From Erythrobasidium yunnanense (lineage: Eukaryota > Basidiomycota > Cystobasidiomycetes > Erythrobasidiales > Erythrobasidiaceae): DNA of 64,000 nucleotides. The stretch is taken from positions 1,255,968-1,319,967 of the forward strand of contig BCJC01000006.1 of NCBI GenBank assembly GCA_001600175.1, in the 5' to 3' direction. Made by a program: the position numbers and the translations under genes. The notes beneath the pieces were generated by a model. That model did no database searches. It was not told the DNA's origin and worked only from the letters and a program-made list of their open reading frames with translations. Of this stretch, positions 1 through 12,026 are shown piece by piece; within the stretch, counting starts at the first letter, position 1; every line of letters begins with the position of its first letter.

Positions 1-355
1 AACGAGATCAGAGTTGGATCATAGATACTACATCTATCAGCACATACCCTCATCGGGATCCCTCGATGTTGATTCCAGCAGATCCATTGTTTTCGGTCGT
101 TTGAAGACAGAGGGTAATGTAGCAGCAATTCGAGCAGAATGAAGTGATTTCTACGTGTTTTAGCGTGTTGTGAGCATGCAGATGTGTCGTTTGAAGCGTC
201 AGCTCGTTGTTTGAATTGGCGATAAACAGAGAATAGTCGCGGTAAGAGAGAAAGCCGTGAAAACGGCTAAGTCGAAATCAACAATGAAGAGCGAGGGTTG
301 TCTCTGCTCCAACTCGTTCGCCGGTTCTCTTGTGACATCTCAAACGACGACGACG
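1..355. other. Upstream region of RAD54
   Basis: I see no gene here. The stretch holds the presumed promoter and 5' UTR of the RAD54 gene. An in-frame ATG also lies at 284, so some of this sequence could be coding if that start is used. No clear TATA box or repeat was noticed. Confidence 0.5.
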
Positions 356-3300
356 ATGCTACGAAGCGCGCTGTTGGCTTCAAAAGCAGCCAAAACATCA
401 GCGGCGAAGGTGACTGACGAGAACGACGCTGGCGAAGGAGCTGCGAAGAATACGCCTGCCAAAACAGCCGCAGTTTCAAGCTCAAGTATCACACCTCTGT
501 CTGCTGGACCTCGTTCTGCGTCTGGAGCTGGCTTTGGGATCATTCAATTCAAACCATTCAAACTCCCCTCATCCAGCCTGATTAGAGATGTCCCCAAACG
601 AGCTGCTGCTGCTAAAAGGAAGAGAATAAGCTACAGAGAGAAAGGCGCGAAAGGCGATGATGAGGAAGACAGCGACGACGATAGCTCGCGAAAGAAGAAG
701 AAGAAAACAAACAAGGGCGACGACGCGGCGTATGATGACAACGATGATGGAGAAGGCGGTCTAGGCCTCAAGAAGTATCCTGTGTTTCAACCCAAACCAT
801 CTGCACAAGTCATGACTTCCTCCTTTGCAATCCCGCAACTCCGTGACAAGAAGACTGGCGATATCATCGAGACGCGCATCACTTTCGGCGCTCTGGGTGT
901 ATGTCGACGTCCAAATGTCATTCCTCGTCCTCTCCACGACCCTTTAGCAGATCATGCGATTGTGCTTTGGGATCCGACTGTCGATGATGTAGAGACGGAA
1001 GAGGAGAAGAAAGCAAGGGAAGAAGCCAAGAAAGCGGCAGATGAAAAGCAGAAGGATCAAGATAAGACTGGTATACACAAAAGTCTAGCACAGCTACTAG
1101 GCCTGGACAAGAATAAGGATGAAAAGGTGAAGAACACGAAAGTCCCGGTGGTCATCGATCCAAAACTATGCAAGGTGCTTCGGCCGCATCAAGTGGAAGG
1201 AGTCAAGTTCCTCTACAAAGCATCGACGGGCATGATTGCAGATGGTGCATTTGGCTGCATCATGGCCGATGAAATGGGTCTCGGAAAGACCGTAGGCCAC
1301 GACCCATTTCGTCTTTCAAGACCTCACTGACCATGCTACTTCTTATAGTTACAATGCATCAGTCTCTTGTGGACATTGATCAAGCAGTCGCCAAAGTCAA
1401 ACAAGCCAACCATCGAAAAGGCTATAGTCGCGTGTCCTGCTTCACTAGTCAGAAACTGGGCAAATGAGCTTGGTAGGTGGACCCGTTTTACTACTTTGAG
1501 CACCACTGACCATCTTCCTCCAGACAAATGGCTCGGTCCGAATGCGATAAACCCTCTAGCTATCGATGGCTCGAAAAACAAGACCGAGGTAATTCAGGAA
1601 ATTCGACAATGGGTCTCTGCACACGGTCGAGCGATAATTCGACCAGTCATCATCGTTTCCTACGAAACACTCCGCTCACTTACCGACGAACTCGGCAATG
1701 CACCCATCGGTCTTCTCCTCTGCGATGAAGCACATCGACTTAAGAACAGTCAAAACCAGACATACACCGCTCTCAACTCCATTAACGTGCAAAGAAGAGT
1801 ACTTCTCACAGGTACTCCCATTCAGAACGATCTTACGGAATACTTCGCTCTTCTCGACTTCGCTGTCCCGGGGTATCTGGGTACAAGAGCGGAGTTCAAG
1901 AAGAATTTCGAAAACACAATCATGCATGGCAGAAACGCAGATGCTTCGGAACTACAGATCGAGAAATGCCAAGCTAAGCTGAAGGAGCTCACTACCCTTG
2001 TCAACCGCTTCGTGATTAGGCGAACAAACGATCTTCTCACTAAGTACCGTAAGTTTACTATATCTCTCGATCATTAAGGCAATCCTGACACTTCTACTTC
2101 AGTCCCCGTCAAATACGAGCACGTCGTGTTCTGCTCTTTATCGCCTTTCCAGCTGGCTCTCTACCGTCTCTTCGTACTATCACCCGAAATCAAAGCACTC
2201 ATCAAAGGCAAGGGATCAAATCCACTCGTTGCTATCGGAATGCTGCAAAAGCTCTGCAACCACCCTGACCTCGTAAATCTGGCACGAGATCTACCGGGAA
2301 GTGAGGACTTATTCCCCGAAGGATATAAGCAGAGTGGAAGGAAGCGAGAAGTGTGGCCGGCATTGAGTGGCAAGATGCTCGTGCTAGAAAGGTAAGTATC
2401 CCCGAGCTTCCTTCCAGTGACCTCGCTGACCTGATCCTGCTAGATTCCTCGATAAGATGCGTGCAGATACCGATGACAAGATCGTTCTCATCAGCAATTA
2501 CACCGAAACATTAGATGTCATTGAGCGTTTGCTCAATGCTAAAAGGTATGCGAACGAGATAGACGGGCTCAACGCAACTGACTTTCCATGACATGTAGAT
2601 ACGGCTACTTCCGTCTTGAAGGCAGTACAAATATCAAGAAGCGCCAAAAGCTAGTCGATCAGTTCAACGATCCTGAAGGCAAAGAGTCGGTCTTCTTGTT
2701 ATCGAGTAAAGCTGGAGGATGTGGCATCAATCTGATTGGGGCGAACCGTCTGGTGCTGTTCGATCCTGGTGAGTTAATTCTGCTTCTGGCCAGATCAATA
2801 CTGACTCGAGTCAATGCCAGACTGGAACCCAGCAGCTGATCAGCAGGCACTCGCAAGAGTGTGGAGAGACGGTCAGAAGAAGAACTGTTTCGTCTATCGC
2901 TTCATCGCTACAGGCACACTCGAAGAGAAGATCTTCCAGCGTCAAGCACACAAGCAAGCACTCTCTTCAGCCGTGGTGGACGACAACGAAGCTGCAGAAA
3001 GACACTTCAGCAAGGACAACCTACGTCAGCTCTTTGATTACAAGGAAGGGACGACTAGTGAAACGCACGACACATTCAAGTGTAAAAGATGTAAAGACGG
3101 CAAACAAAAGATCAAAGCGCCAGCAATGCTTTACGGCGATACAAGCAGGTAAGCAATGGCGTCTAGATGTAAACAATATGTATCATGCTGATGGAGCTTG
3201 TCAAGCTGGAATCACTTCTCAAACGAATGCCTAGCAAGTATTCACGACGATCTTCTTCGGGCAGAGACCGGTCTAGGCGCGGTGACCGCTGTATTCCAAG

Positions 3301-3365
3301 TAAGCGTTCTCTTTCGAATTGTCCAGGGAGCTTGTCTGACGATTTTGCAGTTCATCTCCTCGTAA
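356..3365 (+). CDS. RAD54: RAD54 DNA-dependent ATPase of homologous recombination (Swi2/Snf2 family)
   Basis: Rad54 is a nuclear dsDNA translocase that works with Rad51 in strand invasion and chromatin remodelling. Nine exons join in frame: 356-1291, 1349-1472, 1524-2048, 2103-2391, 2444-2545, 2599-2768, 2821-3148, 3206-3299 and 3351-3365, giving about 860 aa. The N-terminus is basic and Ser/Lys-rich. The Snf2 core shows motif I (DEMGLGKT, split by intron 1), the DEAH-like box [19 protein letters not shown], and the helicase C part with [16 protein letters not shown] and a [10 protein letters not shown]-like segment. The C-terminus carries the Rad54-type MLYGDTS segment followed by WNHF and LLRAETG. 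I chose the ATG at 356 because it gives an MLRS start like the MRRS start of known Rad54 proteins; the in-frame ATG at 284 is the alternative. The intron before WNHF ends in AAG, which is less common. Confidence 0.93.
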
Positions 3366-3507
3366 GAATAAGCGCACGCATCTATATTCCCTTCGTTAGC
3401 AAAATTCCTAAAGTGTAGCTCAAGCTGTTCAGTTTGTTGTTGCTCCACTTTGACATGCCTACAACATTGCAATCTATCGTCTAGCATGCTTTTCGTTATC
3501 CTGCATT

Positions 3508-5160
3508 TTACAGCAGCAATTGTCCCCTTGGCTTCTCGAGGAAAGCGCTTTTGACTGATGCGTCGAATACTAGCTGCCCCCTGAGGTATGTGCTTTCCAC
3601 TTTTCCGATCAGGTCCATGCCAGTATAGGGCGACACCTTGTTCTTGAAAGCCAAGTCTTCCGTGCGGAGCTGTACCATGCATCAGCATTCGCCCTCTGTT
3701 TCGAGCGAATCTACTCACCGTGTACCTCTTCTTTGCGTCGAATATTACAAAGTCCGCATCTCCACCTTCTATCAGACTGCCCTTCTGCTTCTCCAGGCCC
3801 ACTTGCTTAGCAGGCTTGCTAGCCATCCATTGTAACAGCTCGCTCAGCTTGATACCCCGCTTACAAGCTTCCGTATACATCAGAGGTAGTCCCAATCCTA
3901 GACCTCCGATACCTCCCCACGCAGACATGAAGTCGCCTGTCGGCAACCTCTTCAGTTCTGCTACGCAGGGCGAATGATCTGACACCACAAAGTCGATCTT
4001 GCCTTCTTGCAGTGCTTTCCATAACTCTTCACGGTTCGAATTGTCTCGTATCGGAGGACAGCACTTGAAGTCTGTCCGGCCTTCCGGGACATCTTCCGCT
4101 GATAAGGTAAGGTAATGTATGCACGTCTCGACGGACAGAGGCAGATTTTGTTTCTCTCGAGCTTCTTCGAGTATAGGTAGAGCAGAGGAAGCGGAGAGGT
4201 GGACGATATGGGTGCGTAATTTGGGATAATTCGCTGACAGCCGGGCTACCAGCGAGATTGCGTCTTCTTCCATTGCATTCGGCGATGACTTCAGGAAGGT
4301 AGAGTAGCGCCTAGCATCGAGATCTGGATTATCAACGCGGTCTCCGAGCTCTGCATGGAAAAGCAGCAGGCTATCGGAGTCCTGACAAGATATCAGCTCA
4401 GATCGCGGTTGAATTGTCGACGCCTACCTTAAGCTTGTCTATCGCTTTTACTAGGTCGTCTTCTTGCACCATAGGAAACTCATCCACTCCACTATCGCAA
4501 AGAAAGCACTTGAAGCCTTTAACGCCAGCTTCTATCAATGGTAGCAGGTCGTCCTGATTGCCCGGCACAACACCGCCCCAGAAGCCTACGTCTATATGAC
4601 ATTTTCCAGTAGCTGCGTCTGTCTTGGCTTTGAGATTGGCTACTGTCGTCGTTGAGGGTATCGAGTTGAGCGGCATGTCTATCAAGGTCGTTATGCCTCC
4701 AGAAGCGGCGGCCTACTATCAACCTTAGTGTATATTTGCGAAAGGTTGCTATGACTAGCTACCTGAGTTCCTGTCTCGAAGCCCTCCCTGCATATAGTAA
4801 CCACACTTCAGCATAGCTCGCAGGAGGCCATGCGGAGAGCGCACCATGCGTCTCTTCCAGGAGAGTTGAGATGGACATGCTGAAACGCAGAAAAAGCATG
4901 GAAAGTCGGTAAACTTGTATGCTCAGGCCCGGCCTTATCGTCGACTTTCGACATACAGCGTCAACTAGCCCAGGCAGCAGTATCTGGTCATGTTCTAGTT
5001 GTATGAAGTCATTATCATTGACATCGCTATAGTCTTGACGCGTTTTGGCAGATTTATGGATGCGTAGGATCTTGCCGGCTTCTTTCGATATCTCGAGCGT
5101 CGCAGCAACAGGATCAGCATGACCAGGCAGAATGGCCTGCTTCGCTGAGATTATCAGCAT
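3508..5160 (-). CDS. DAL1: Allantoinase (purine degradation)
   Basis: Allantoinase hydrolyses allantoin to allantoate, letting the cell use purines as nitrogen source. Six exons join in frame: 4957-5160, 4845-4879, 4763-4787, 4428-4712, 3719-4381 and 3508-3669, giving about 457 aa, normal for the cyclic amidohydrolase family. Visible motifs are the metal-binding HVHLN, then [15 protein letters not shown] and LIDMPLNS, the Lys in GVKGFKCFL that is carboxylated in this family, [18 protein letters not shown] and the terminal [11 protein letters not shown] segment. Exons 2 and 3 are only 35 and 25 bases. Usual allantoinases read HLNEPGRTEWEGF, whereas this one reads [14 protein letters not shown] dihydropyrimidinase is less likely given DSGVDEFP and DMPLNS. 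The 3' end is tail to tail with RAD54, about 140 bases away. Confidence 0.9.
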
Positions 5161-5412
5161 GGCTAGTCAGCTGGAAGGAGGTGAGATCGAAATCAAGAAG
5201 TGATTCTGAAAAAGTGCCCCAGAAGGCAGATGTATGGTATTACAGCCGACGCAGCGGCGTATAGAAGAACAGACAGCATCGTAAAGAGCTCTAGTACCTA
5301 AGACTGAGGTAGTGAAACATGAATAGATCGCTCTATGGTTTGCTTGCGAGATGGTAACGACGAATCCGCCAAAGCGGGATAGAATAGTAAGTTCAGAGCT
5401 TCGAGAGCGGAC

Positions 5413-8199
5413 CTAATTCCAACCCTGATCTCTGCCTCCGCCTGAACCTCCGTAGCTGCCGTAACCACTGCAATGTCAATGTCAGAAGCGTCCTATCGCG
5501 ACAGAGAGCTAGACTTACCCTCTTCCTCCTCTGCCTCCCCCTCTGCCTCCGCCATAGCGAGAATTGCCTCCATATCCACCTCCGCCTCCGTAGCCTACCA
5601 CTGTAATGCCATGGTCAGCGTTGTGCCAAGCCAAAATTCGATTGGGCGACTTACTCTCTTGTAGCTCGGGAGGAACGACCTGCTTGGCCTCCTTGAGGAC
5701 TGAGAGAAGAAGAATGCATTAGTATACAGTTGCACGACCTAGTGACCGAAGCTGCTCACTCTTGACTAGGTCTCGCGCCATTTTGGAGTTATCGGTAGTG
5801 AAGTAAGAATATGCAGTTCCAGTTGCACCGGCTCTTCCAGTACGTCCGATACTGTAGAGTATGTCAGTAAAGTGATTTAGAAGTAGGATGACATGGTAGC
5901 TGACCGATGAATGTAATCCTCGATACCGTTGGGTAGATCGTAGTTGATGACGAAGCTGGGAAGTGAGCAATTAGCATCATACTATATAAGTAGTAGTCGA
6001 TGTATACTTACTTGATAGCCTTGACATCTGGTAGCCGAAAGAAGAGAGACATGATCGTCAGCAAGCACGAACGAAAGCGCGAAAGTCGGAGGAAGTGGTC
6101 TTGAACAGCATGGTCGAGCGAAGCACGAAGCAGTCTTGTACGTGTATCGCAAGAGCTTGGTCAGAAGAACATCACTTGCAGTCGACGATCGAAAACCAAA
6201 AACGAGGCCTCTTCATGTCTCATCTTGCGGACGAGAAGCTGGCAACAATATCGGAAGGCGCTTTCTTTTCTTTGCTTATGCAAATCCAGACTCTCATAGC
6301 ATATGCAATAAAGCATTCTTTCTCTTCTTCAGCGAACGAGACGAAGGCGGGGAAGTCTGAGAATTTGGAAAGACAGATATGTTTTTCTGATTGCATTGCA
6401 GCAGGCAGGAAAAGCATAAATATCTGAACAAAAAGTAGACAACCTTCGTTTCGACACTGCTTGCTTGCTGGCGTTCGCCCGGGCCCGCTCGAATCGAATT
6501 GGATGAGCGGAACAAGGCGAACAAGCGAAGAAAGAAGTAGAGCGAGAGCGGAAGCTGAAAGTTGGCGCCTTCGATGTATTGAGACGTGAGAAAACCTCGT
6601 TGCTTGATGAGTTTTCGGTTTCTGCTGCTGCTGGTTGAGATGCTTCTTGAGGCCTTGCTTCGACATGCTGTAACTTGATATAGGGAGAGAAAAGAAGAAA
6701 CACGTACCTAAACCTCGAGAAGCTACATCTGTAGCAATCATAATAGGGGAGTTGCCGCTCTTGAACTCGTTGAGCACCCAGTCACGTTCTTGCTGTTGCT
6801 TGTCTCCGTGGATGGCGAGCGCAGGCCATCCGTCTTGTCGGAGGTATCTTGTAAGCTCGTCTGCTACTCTCTTTGTGCCGACGAAGATGAGGACCTTGCC
6901 GGATGCCTGCGAGATCATCTCGAGGTGCTTGACGAGCTTGCCGCGCTTCTCGAAGTCGGAGCAGACCTCGACGATCTGGGTGATGCTGGTGTTGGCAGTG
7001 AGTTCTAGAGAACCAATAGTGACCTGGAAGAAGTCGTGCTGGTACTCGGCAGCCAGTCGCTGGACTTCCTTAGGCCAGGTAGCAGAGAACATGAGCGTTT
7101 GTCGATCAGGTCGGATCTGCTCGACGATCTTCTTGATTTGAGGCTCGAAACCCATATCCAACATTCTGTCGGCTTCGTCCATAACGAGGTAGGTGACTCT
7201 TCGGAGGTTGGTGACGCCGGATTCCAGCATATCGATGAGACGACCAGGAGTAGCGATGACGATTTCAGCACCTCTTCGTAGGTCTCGAACTTGTCCTCCC
7301 TTGGGAACACCTCCATAAACACATGTATTGCGGATCCTGGAAGATGAGCCGAACTTGGTGCATTCTTCTTGGATCTGGACAGCCAACTCTCTAGTAGGAG
7401 CGAGAACGAGGACGATGGGACCGTCGCCAGGAGCGAGAAGAGGTTGTGCGTTGATGTGGATCATAGCAGGGAGGGCGAAAGCGATGGTCTTTCCGGAACC
7501 GGTGGCTGAGATAGCGACCAAATCACGTCCGCTCAGAGCCATGGGCCATGCTTGACATTGAATAGGAGAGGGCTTAGCGAAACCAGCTTTCTTGATTTCG
7601 GTAAGGATGTAGTCTGTATTCAACGTGATGTCAGTATTGTTGCTCATCGGATAGACTCGGAAGAATGCTCGCTCACCAGGGAAACCGACTTCGAGGAAGC
7701 CAGTGACGGGTTTGGGGATATCACGACCGAATGTCTGGATAGCGTGTGTCTTCTTGTATTCACTGACTTCACGTTCGCTGCGTGCTGACACAGCTGGCGA
7801 TTCGATGTAGAAGGATTTCTCAAACTTGGTGAGCGTAGATGGGTCCCAGTTCTGAGCTTTGAGACCGGATCCTAGACCACCCATCCTGTCACCACCGTAT
7901 GAACCACCACCACCTCCTCCGTATGATGATCCATTGTCGTATCCTCCTCGACCACCGCCGCCTCTGGAAATTCAAGTCGAAAAATCAGTCAAGTCGTCCG
8001 ACGAGAAATCCTGAAACGACGAGAACGCACCCGTAGCCTCCTCCTGAAGATCCCCATCCTCCACCACCGCCGCCGCCGTAGCTTGAACCACCGCCGCCGT
8101 CTGCAACATCGATACTTGTCAGCCTTTCATGCGGGAAAAATCTGCCCAGATGGGACAAAAGGGGAGAAAATGTTGCTTACATCCACCGCCGTAAGACAT
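5413..8199 (-). CDS. DBP2: DEAD-box RNA helicase of the Dbp2/p68 type
   Basis: Dbp2 is a nuclear RNA helicase in ribosome biogenesis, mRNP assembly and mRNA decay. Ten exons join in frame: 8181-8199, 8031-8100, 7677-7963, 6708-7613, 6012-6027, 5905-5955, 5760-5851, 5655-5699, 5519-5600 and 5413-5467, giving about 540 aa. Gly/Tyr-rich N-terminus and an RGG-rich C-terminus ending in GWN flank the helicase core. Visible motifs are PIQCQAWP (Q), ATGSGKT (I), PTRELA (Ia), TPGR (Ib), DEAD (II), SAT (III), [10 protein letters not shown] (V) and HRIGRTGR (VI). The fourth intron, between the first base of the Asp codon of motif V and the rest, is 680 bases, while all others are about 45-65 bases. The following exon is only 16 bases. 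Confidence 0.95.
6028..6707 (-). promoter_or_regulatory. Long intron of DBP2, candidate autoregulatory intron
   Basis: This 680-base intron starts with GTACGT and ends in CCAG. The flanking exons join as VASRGLD-VKAIN, so the boundaries are firm. It is about ten times longer than the other introns seen in the window. In yeast, DBP2 is known to carry an unusually long intron in the 3' part of the helicase domain that mediates negative autoregulation by the protein. That this intron does the same is my inference from its size and place. Confidence 0.6.
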
Positions 8200-8400
8200 G
8201 ATTGATGTGTTGGTATTGATGTTAAAGGTAAAGAGAAAGTGTACTGTTTTGCTTGCTTTTCAAGCTGTTGGGATGGGAGAGAGAGAAGAGGGCAGAGGGC
8301 AGATTCTGCAAGGGCAAAGTTCGACGTAAAGTGGCAAAAGCACAGAAAATAGTGAGGAAAGAGCGTTGAATCGCGTAGATAGCATACACAAAGATGCGCA

Positions 8401-11400
8401 TCACCACGTCCCGAGTACCTCCTCGGTCGCCCCGGGAGTCGCGCTTCCTCGGTTGTATCGTACCCATCCTGATCCCAGTCCTGCTTTGGAGGTCTTGACA
8501 ATAGCTTTCAAAGGTTCATGGATACCACCTGTCTTTCCTATCTGCATACCCTCGCTCCAGCCCATCAAGGCAAGCATCTTATGCCCGATATTGTCAGACG
8601 CAATCTTGTCTGCTCCCTCACCCACGACAGCTCCTTCATGGTTACGAGATACATTGCCACCTGCTCCTCCTCGCTTAGCAGTGCTCGTCTTTGAATATTC
8701 GTACGAATAGCTCTTGCTGCCTCCGCTCTTCCAGGTGGACGTGATGGACAGGTATTTCTGTATCTTGAAGTTGTTCGCAAACCTCGTTGTCGTCTGCTGT
8801 GTACGGTACAAAACGTTATGCCTGTCCCGGCCAGTACCGCGAGATTTGCTTTTCAAGCTGCAGACAGCTATCAATAGGGGAACACCTCGAGCAATTAGAA
8901 GGCAAACTTACTTGTAAGCGTCCGCCAGCATGTGAATAGCATAGCGGAACTTCTTGTCCATGGGCGGAAGCGGGTATTCACCATAGCCTGAGTTGTCGAT
9001 GAAATCGCGCAAATCTGTGTTGATCTTGTGGAACTCTGGTACTTTGCCGCCCGACAGACGTAGATCGGCTCCTATACGTATCAAAGGAATGGTCAGCTTC
9101 CTCAGAATTGATATGAGGGTAAGCAAAACCTACCACCCAAGACATCAAAGTCATCGTCCAGGTCATAAGCTTTGGCTTTTGCCGATGCTCGTTTAGCTTT
9201 CTTAGCATTACTTTTATTCGGCTTCTGCTCTAATCTCTGGAGTGCCTTTTCTTGTTTTCGGATAGCTTTCTTCTGCTTGTCTTTCAGCCACTGTGCTTGT
9301 AGTAAGTCGTCGAAGAAGTCGCTTTCGAAAGTAGGCGCTTCCCGCTTTTTCTTTGCAGGTTTGGCAAAGCGCATCAGCATATCCTCTTCATCTTCATCTT
9401 CATCCTCGTCTTCCTCATCCTCTTCTTCAGCTTCCTCCTCTTCCTCCTCGGAATCGGCTTCTTGCGTAACCTTGCCTTCTACTGCCTCTTCTGCAGCGTC
9501 ACTATCGCTCTCAACCATCAGGACCTCTTCTTCCGCTTCTATAATCAGATCTTTAGCAGAAGCCGAAGATTCGGAATCGCTCGATTCCGGAGAGGCTGTC
9601 TTGCTGGTGTCTTGCATGATCTTGCGACCAGCTTCTTCCCAAGCAGTCTGCATAGACAGTGATATATAGGTCATTAAGAGTTGCCTCCTTTTCCAGTGCG
9701 AGAGTTACTTACCTTCGATGTGCCGTCTGCATCGCTCTCATCATCGCTCTTGAATAGTGTATTCCGCTCATCCTCCGGATCAGACTCCCATTCTGTAGGT
9801 TTCGGTATATAGACAGGGTATTTGTCTCCCTCGATCGCTGTTCTGAGGCGCTCCAGCTCCTCGGCATCTACAGAATCATCGCTCTCTTCATCTGTAGTAT
9901 CCTCTTCTGCATCTTCTTCTCGCATGTTTTGTATATCATCCAAATCGTCTAAGGTGAGATGTTCTCCAGCAGACATAGATTTCGCAAACGACCGAAGAGC
10001 CGATAATTCAGCTTCAGACATCGCGCCCATCTCATCTGAGTCATCTCCGTCATCATGTAGGCGCATAGAGGCGTTCGCCAGATCTTCTATGGCCAGATCG
10101 ACAGCTGATAGCTTGCCTTTCCGTCCACGTCCATTCTGCTGGCCTGCTTTCTTCTTCGACTGCCTCGTCTGGCTGATCTCTACGCTCATCATGCTCTGTT
10201 CCGCTTCTTCATAATCATCTCTGAGCGTGCTAGCAGGCGGGCCATCGCTTCCCCAATCCAGATCGCTATCCGCATCTCTAGCAATCTTCTTCTGCTTGTA
10301 ACTAGGTATGCGGTTCTTCCCGCTCTTGCGATCCTTCTTACGCTCTTTGGCTGCTTGCTTAGCTTGCTTCTTTGCGGCTTTCTTGCTAGGTGCAGCTTGG
10401 TTTGCCCGACCGTTCGTGGTAGCTGTAGCGTTTAATAGTATAGTTTGACCATCGGCAGAGAGACGAGGAACAGGACGGGTAGGTTGCATCGGTATATTGT
10501 CCGTGATAGTCCTCGCGTACGAGGTGATAGGCAGGTGCATTTCTTGCTTGCTTGGTGCCAGCCCGTTCGCAACAGCTGTTTTCGCAGATTGTCGACGCGG
10601 GAATAATTCTTCTGTTTCAGACTCTTCATCGTCTTCAGCATTCTCTAATTCCACCGCCTGCGGCTGTTTGCGAGCCGAGGGTACTACTATATCTTTTTGC
10701 GGTAATGACATCTGCGCAATGCCGGCAGAAGCAGCATTGACATCGCCTATGGTATCAATGAAGAAGCTTGGAGCGTGTTCCGTCTCCTTATTGTCTATTG
10801 CTTTTCCTTTTCCTTTGCCATTATCCTGCTTTAGCACTGAGACAGTAGGTGAGTATTGCGCTGTCGGCTTATGTTCGCCTAGGAAGCTAGGTAGCGAGAA
10901 GACAGCAGCATGTGGAGAGAGTACTTTCGAAGCTGAGGAACCTTTTGAGCCTGAAGAAGTGTGCGATACTTCTCGGGACATCGCTTCGCTCTTGGTGGCC
11001 GGAGGCAGCGGTACGAGCGCAGGTGCTGCTGGCTGTGAGGTAGGTGGAGACAGAGGTCCTGCTGCAGACTTGAACAGGTCTTCTAGGCGTTGCTTGGCCA
11101 CTATCGCATGAATCGCATCAGTCGCTAGTCTATAAGTAACGCGCCTAGTGCAGCGAACTCACATAGTCTATCATGTTCTTCTTTATCCATAGTAGGCTGC
11201 ATTACATTGACGGCCTTTACGAACGTGATAGGTCTTGTAAGACTAGGATCGTGTCCCAGGTGTTCAGGCTTTCTGTTGCCCGCTCCGATACCCGTATGAG
11301 CGCGTCCATGCTGATGTTGGAAGCCATTACTCTTGTTATATGGTGAAGCTTGCTGGCTATTGCTCGATTGAGGTCCATAGGGATTGAAGCCAGACGATGA

Positions 11401-11769
11401 CGATGCGTTGAACGGCTTGAATGCTCTCCTTTGCCCTTGATTATAATGCATAGATGGATTGCGACTTGGATTAGATGAAGAAGCAGCCTGCTGAGGGGTA
11501 TCTATCGTTGAAGCCTGTCTGCCAAATGTGTTGGAAGATACGTTGGTCGGCCTGGAAGATGCATTGATGTGTGTTATAGCATCTTGCGACTCTACTGCGC
11601 CCTTCTTGTCTGCGATATTGACTTTACTTTCGTAGTCGAGGCCTTGTGCAGTGAAGTCGTTCAATACGTTTCCTCGTCCGCGTCCTCTTCCACGACCAGC
11701 TGGTGCACCTCCTCTTCCATTGCGTGTAGGCGTATTGCTGCCTGATCCTCCTCGACCTCGATAAGACAT
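8401..11769 (-). CDS. SQS1: G-patch and R3H protein resembling Sqs1/Pfa1
   Basis: Sqs1 is a nuclear/nucleolar G-patch cofactor that stimulates the DEAH helicase Prp43 in splicing and ribosome assembly. Five exons join in frame: 11163-11769, 9713-11100, 9134-9647, 8912-9071 and 8401-8857, giving about 1041 aa. The N-terminus is RGG-rich (GRGRGRGRG). The middle is long, acidic and lysine-rich, with extended Glu/Asp runs near 9360-9450. Next comes an R3H-like segment (FRYAIHMLADAY, then LKSKSRGTGRDR, then HNVLY). The C-terminus is a G-patch containing NIGHKMLALMGWSEG and GLGSGW. The order RGG, acidic, R3H, G-patch matches the fungal Sqs1 family. The start MSYRGRGG was chosen; an upstream in-frame ATG would add nine residues. 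The orthology claim rests on domain order only. Confidence 0.82.
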
Positions 11770-12026
11770 AGTTGTCAGTATATGGGTATGATGCAAGAAG
11801 CAAGAGAGGAAGCGCGTTCATCATCGAGGATTTGTAGACTTTTCACGTGCTAGACTTGCATATCAACATCAACGGACTATGTATACTGCGCTATGATACA
11901 TTGCTACATCGAAAGCAACATCGTGAATACGGCTTGAGAAGGCACTGAGTGGCGTCGCGAAGGAACAGCTCCATCGCGCCAAAGAGGAACAGATATCGCT
12001 TTGAAGATGAATATACTTGAGCATAT

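Noticed and set aside
6095-6427. Plus-strand open frames inside the long DBP2 intron
   Set aside because: They have no family features, lie antisense within a clean intron, and the flanking exons join perfectly.
9172-9669. Long Ser-rich open frame on the plus strand
   Set aside because: It is the antisense of the Glu/Asp-rich tract of the SQS1-like gene. Acidic GAG/GAA runs always give Ser-rich antisense frames.
10497-11111. 204-codon plus-strand open frame
   Set aside because: Antisense shadow of the second exon of the SQS1-like gene.
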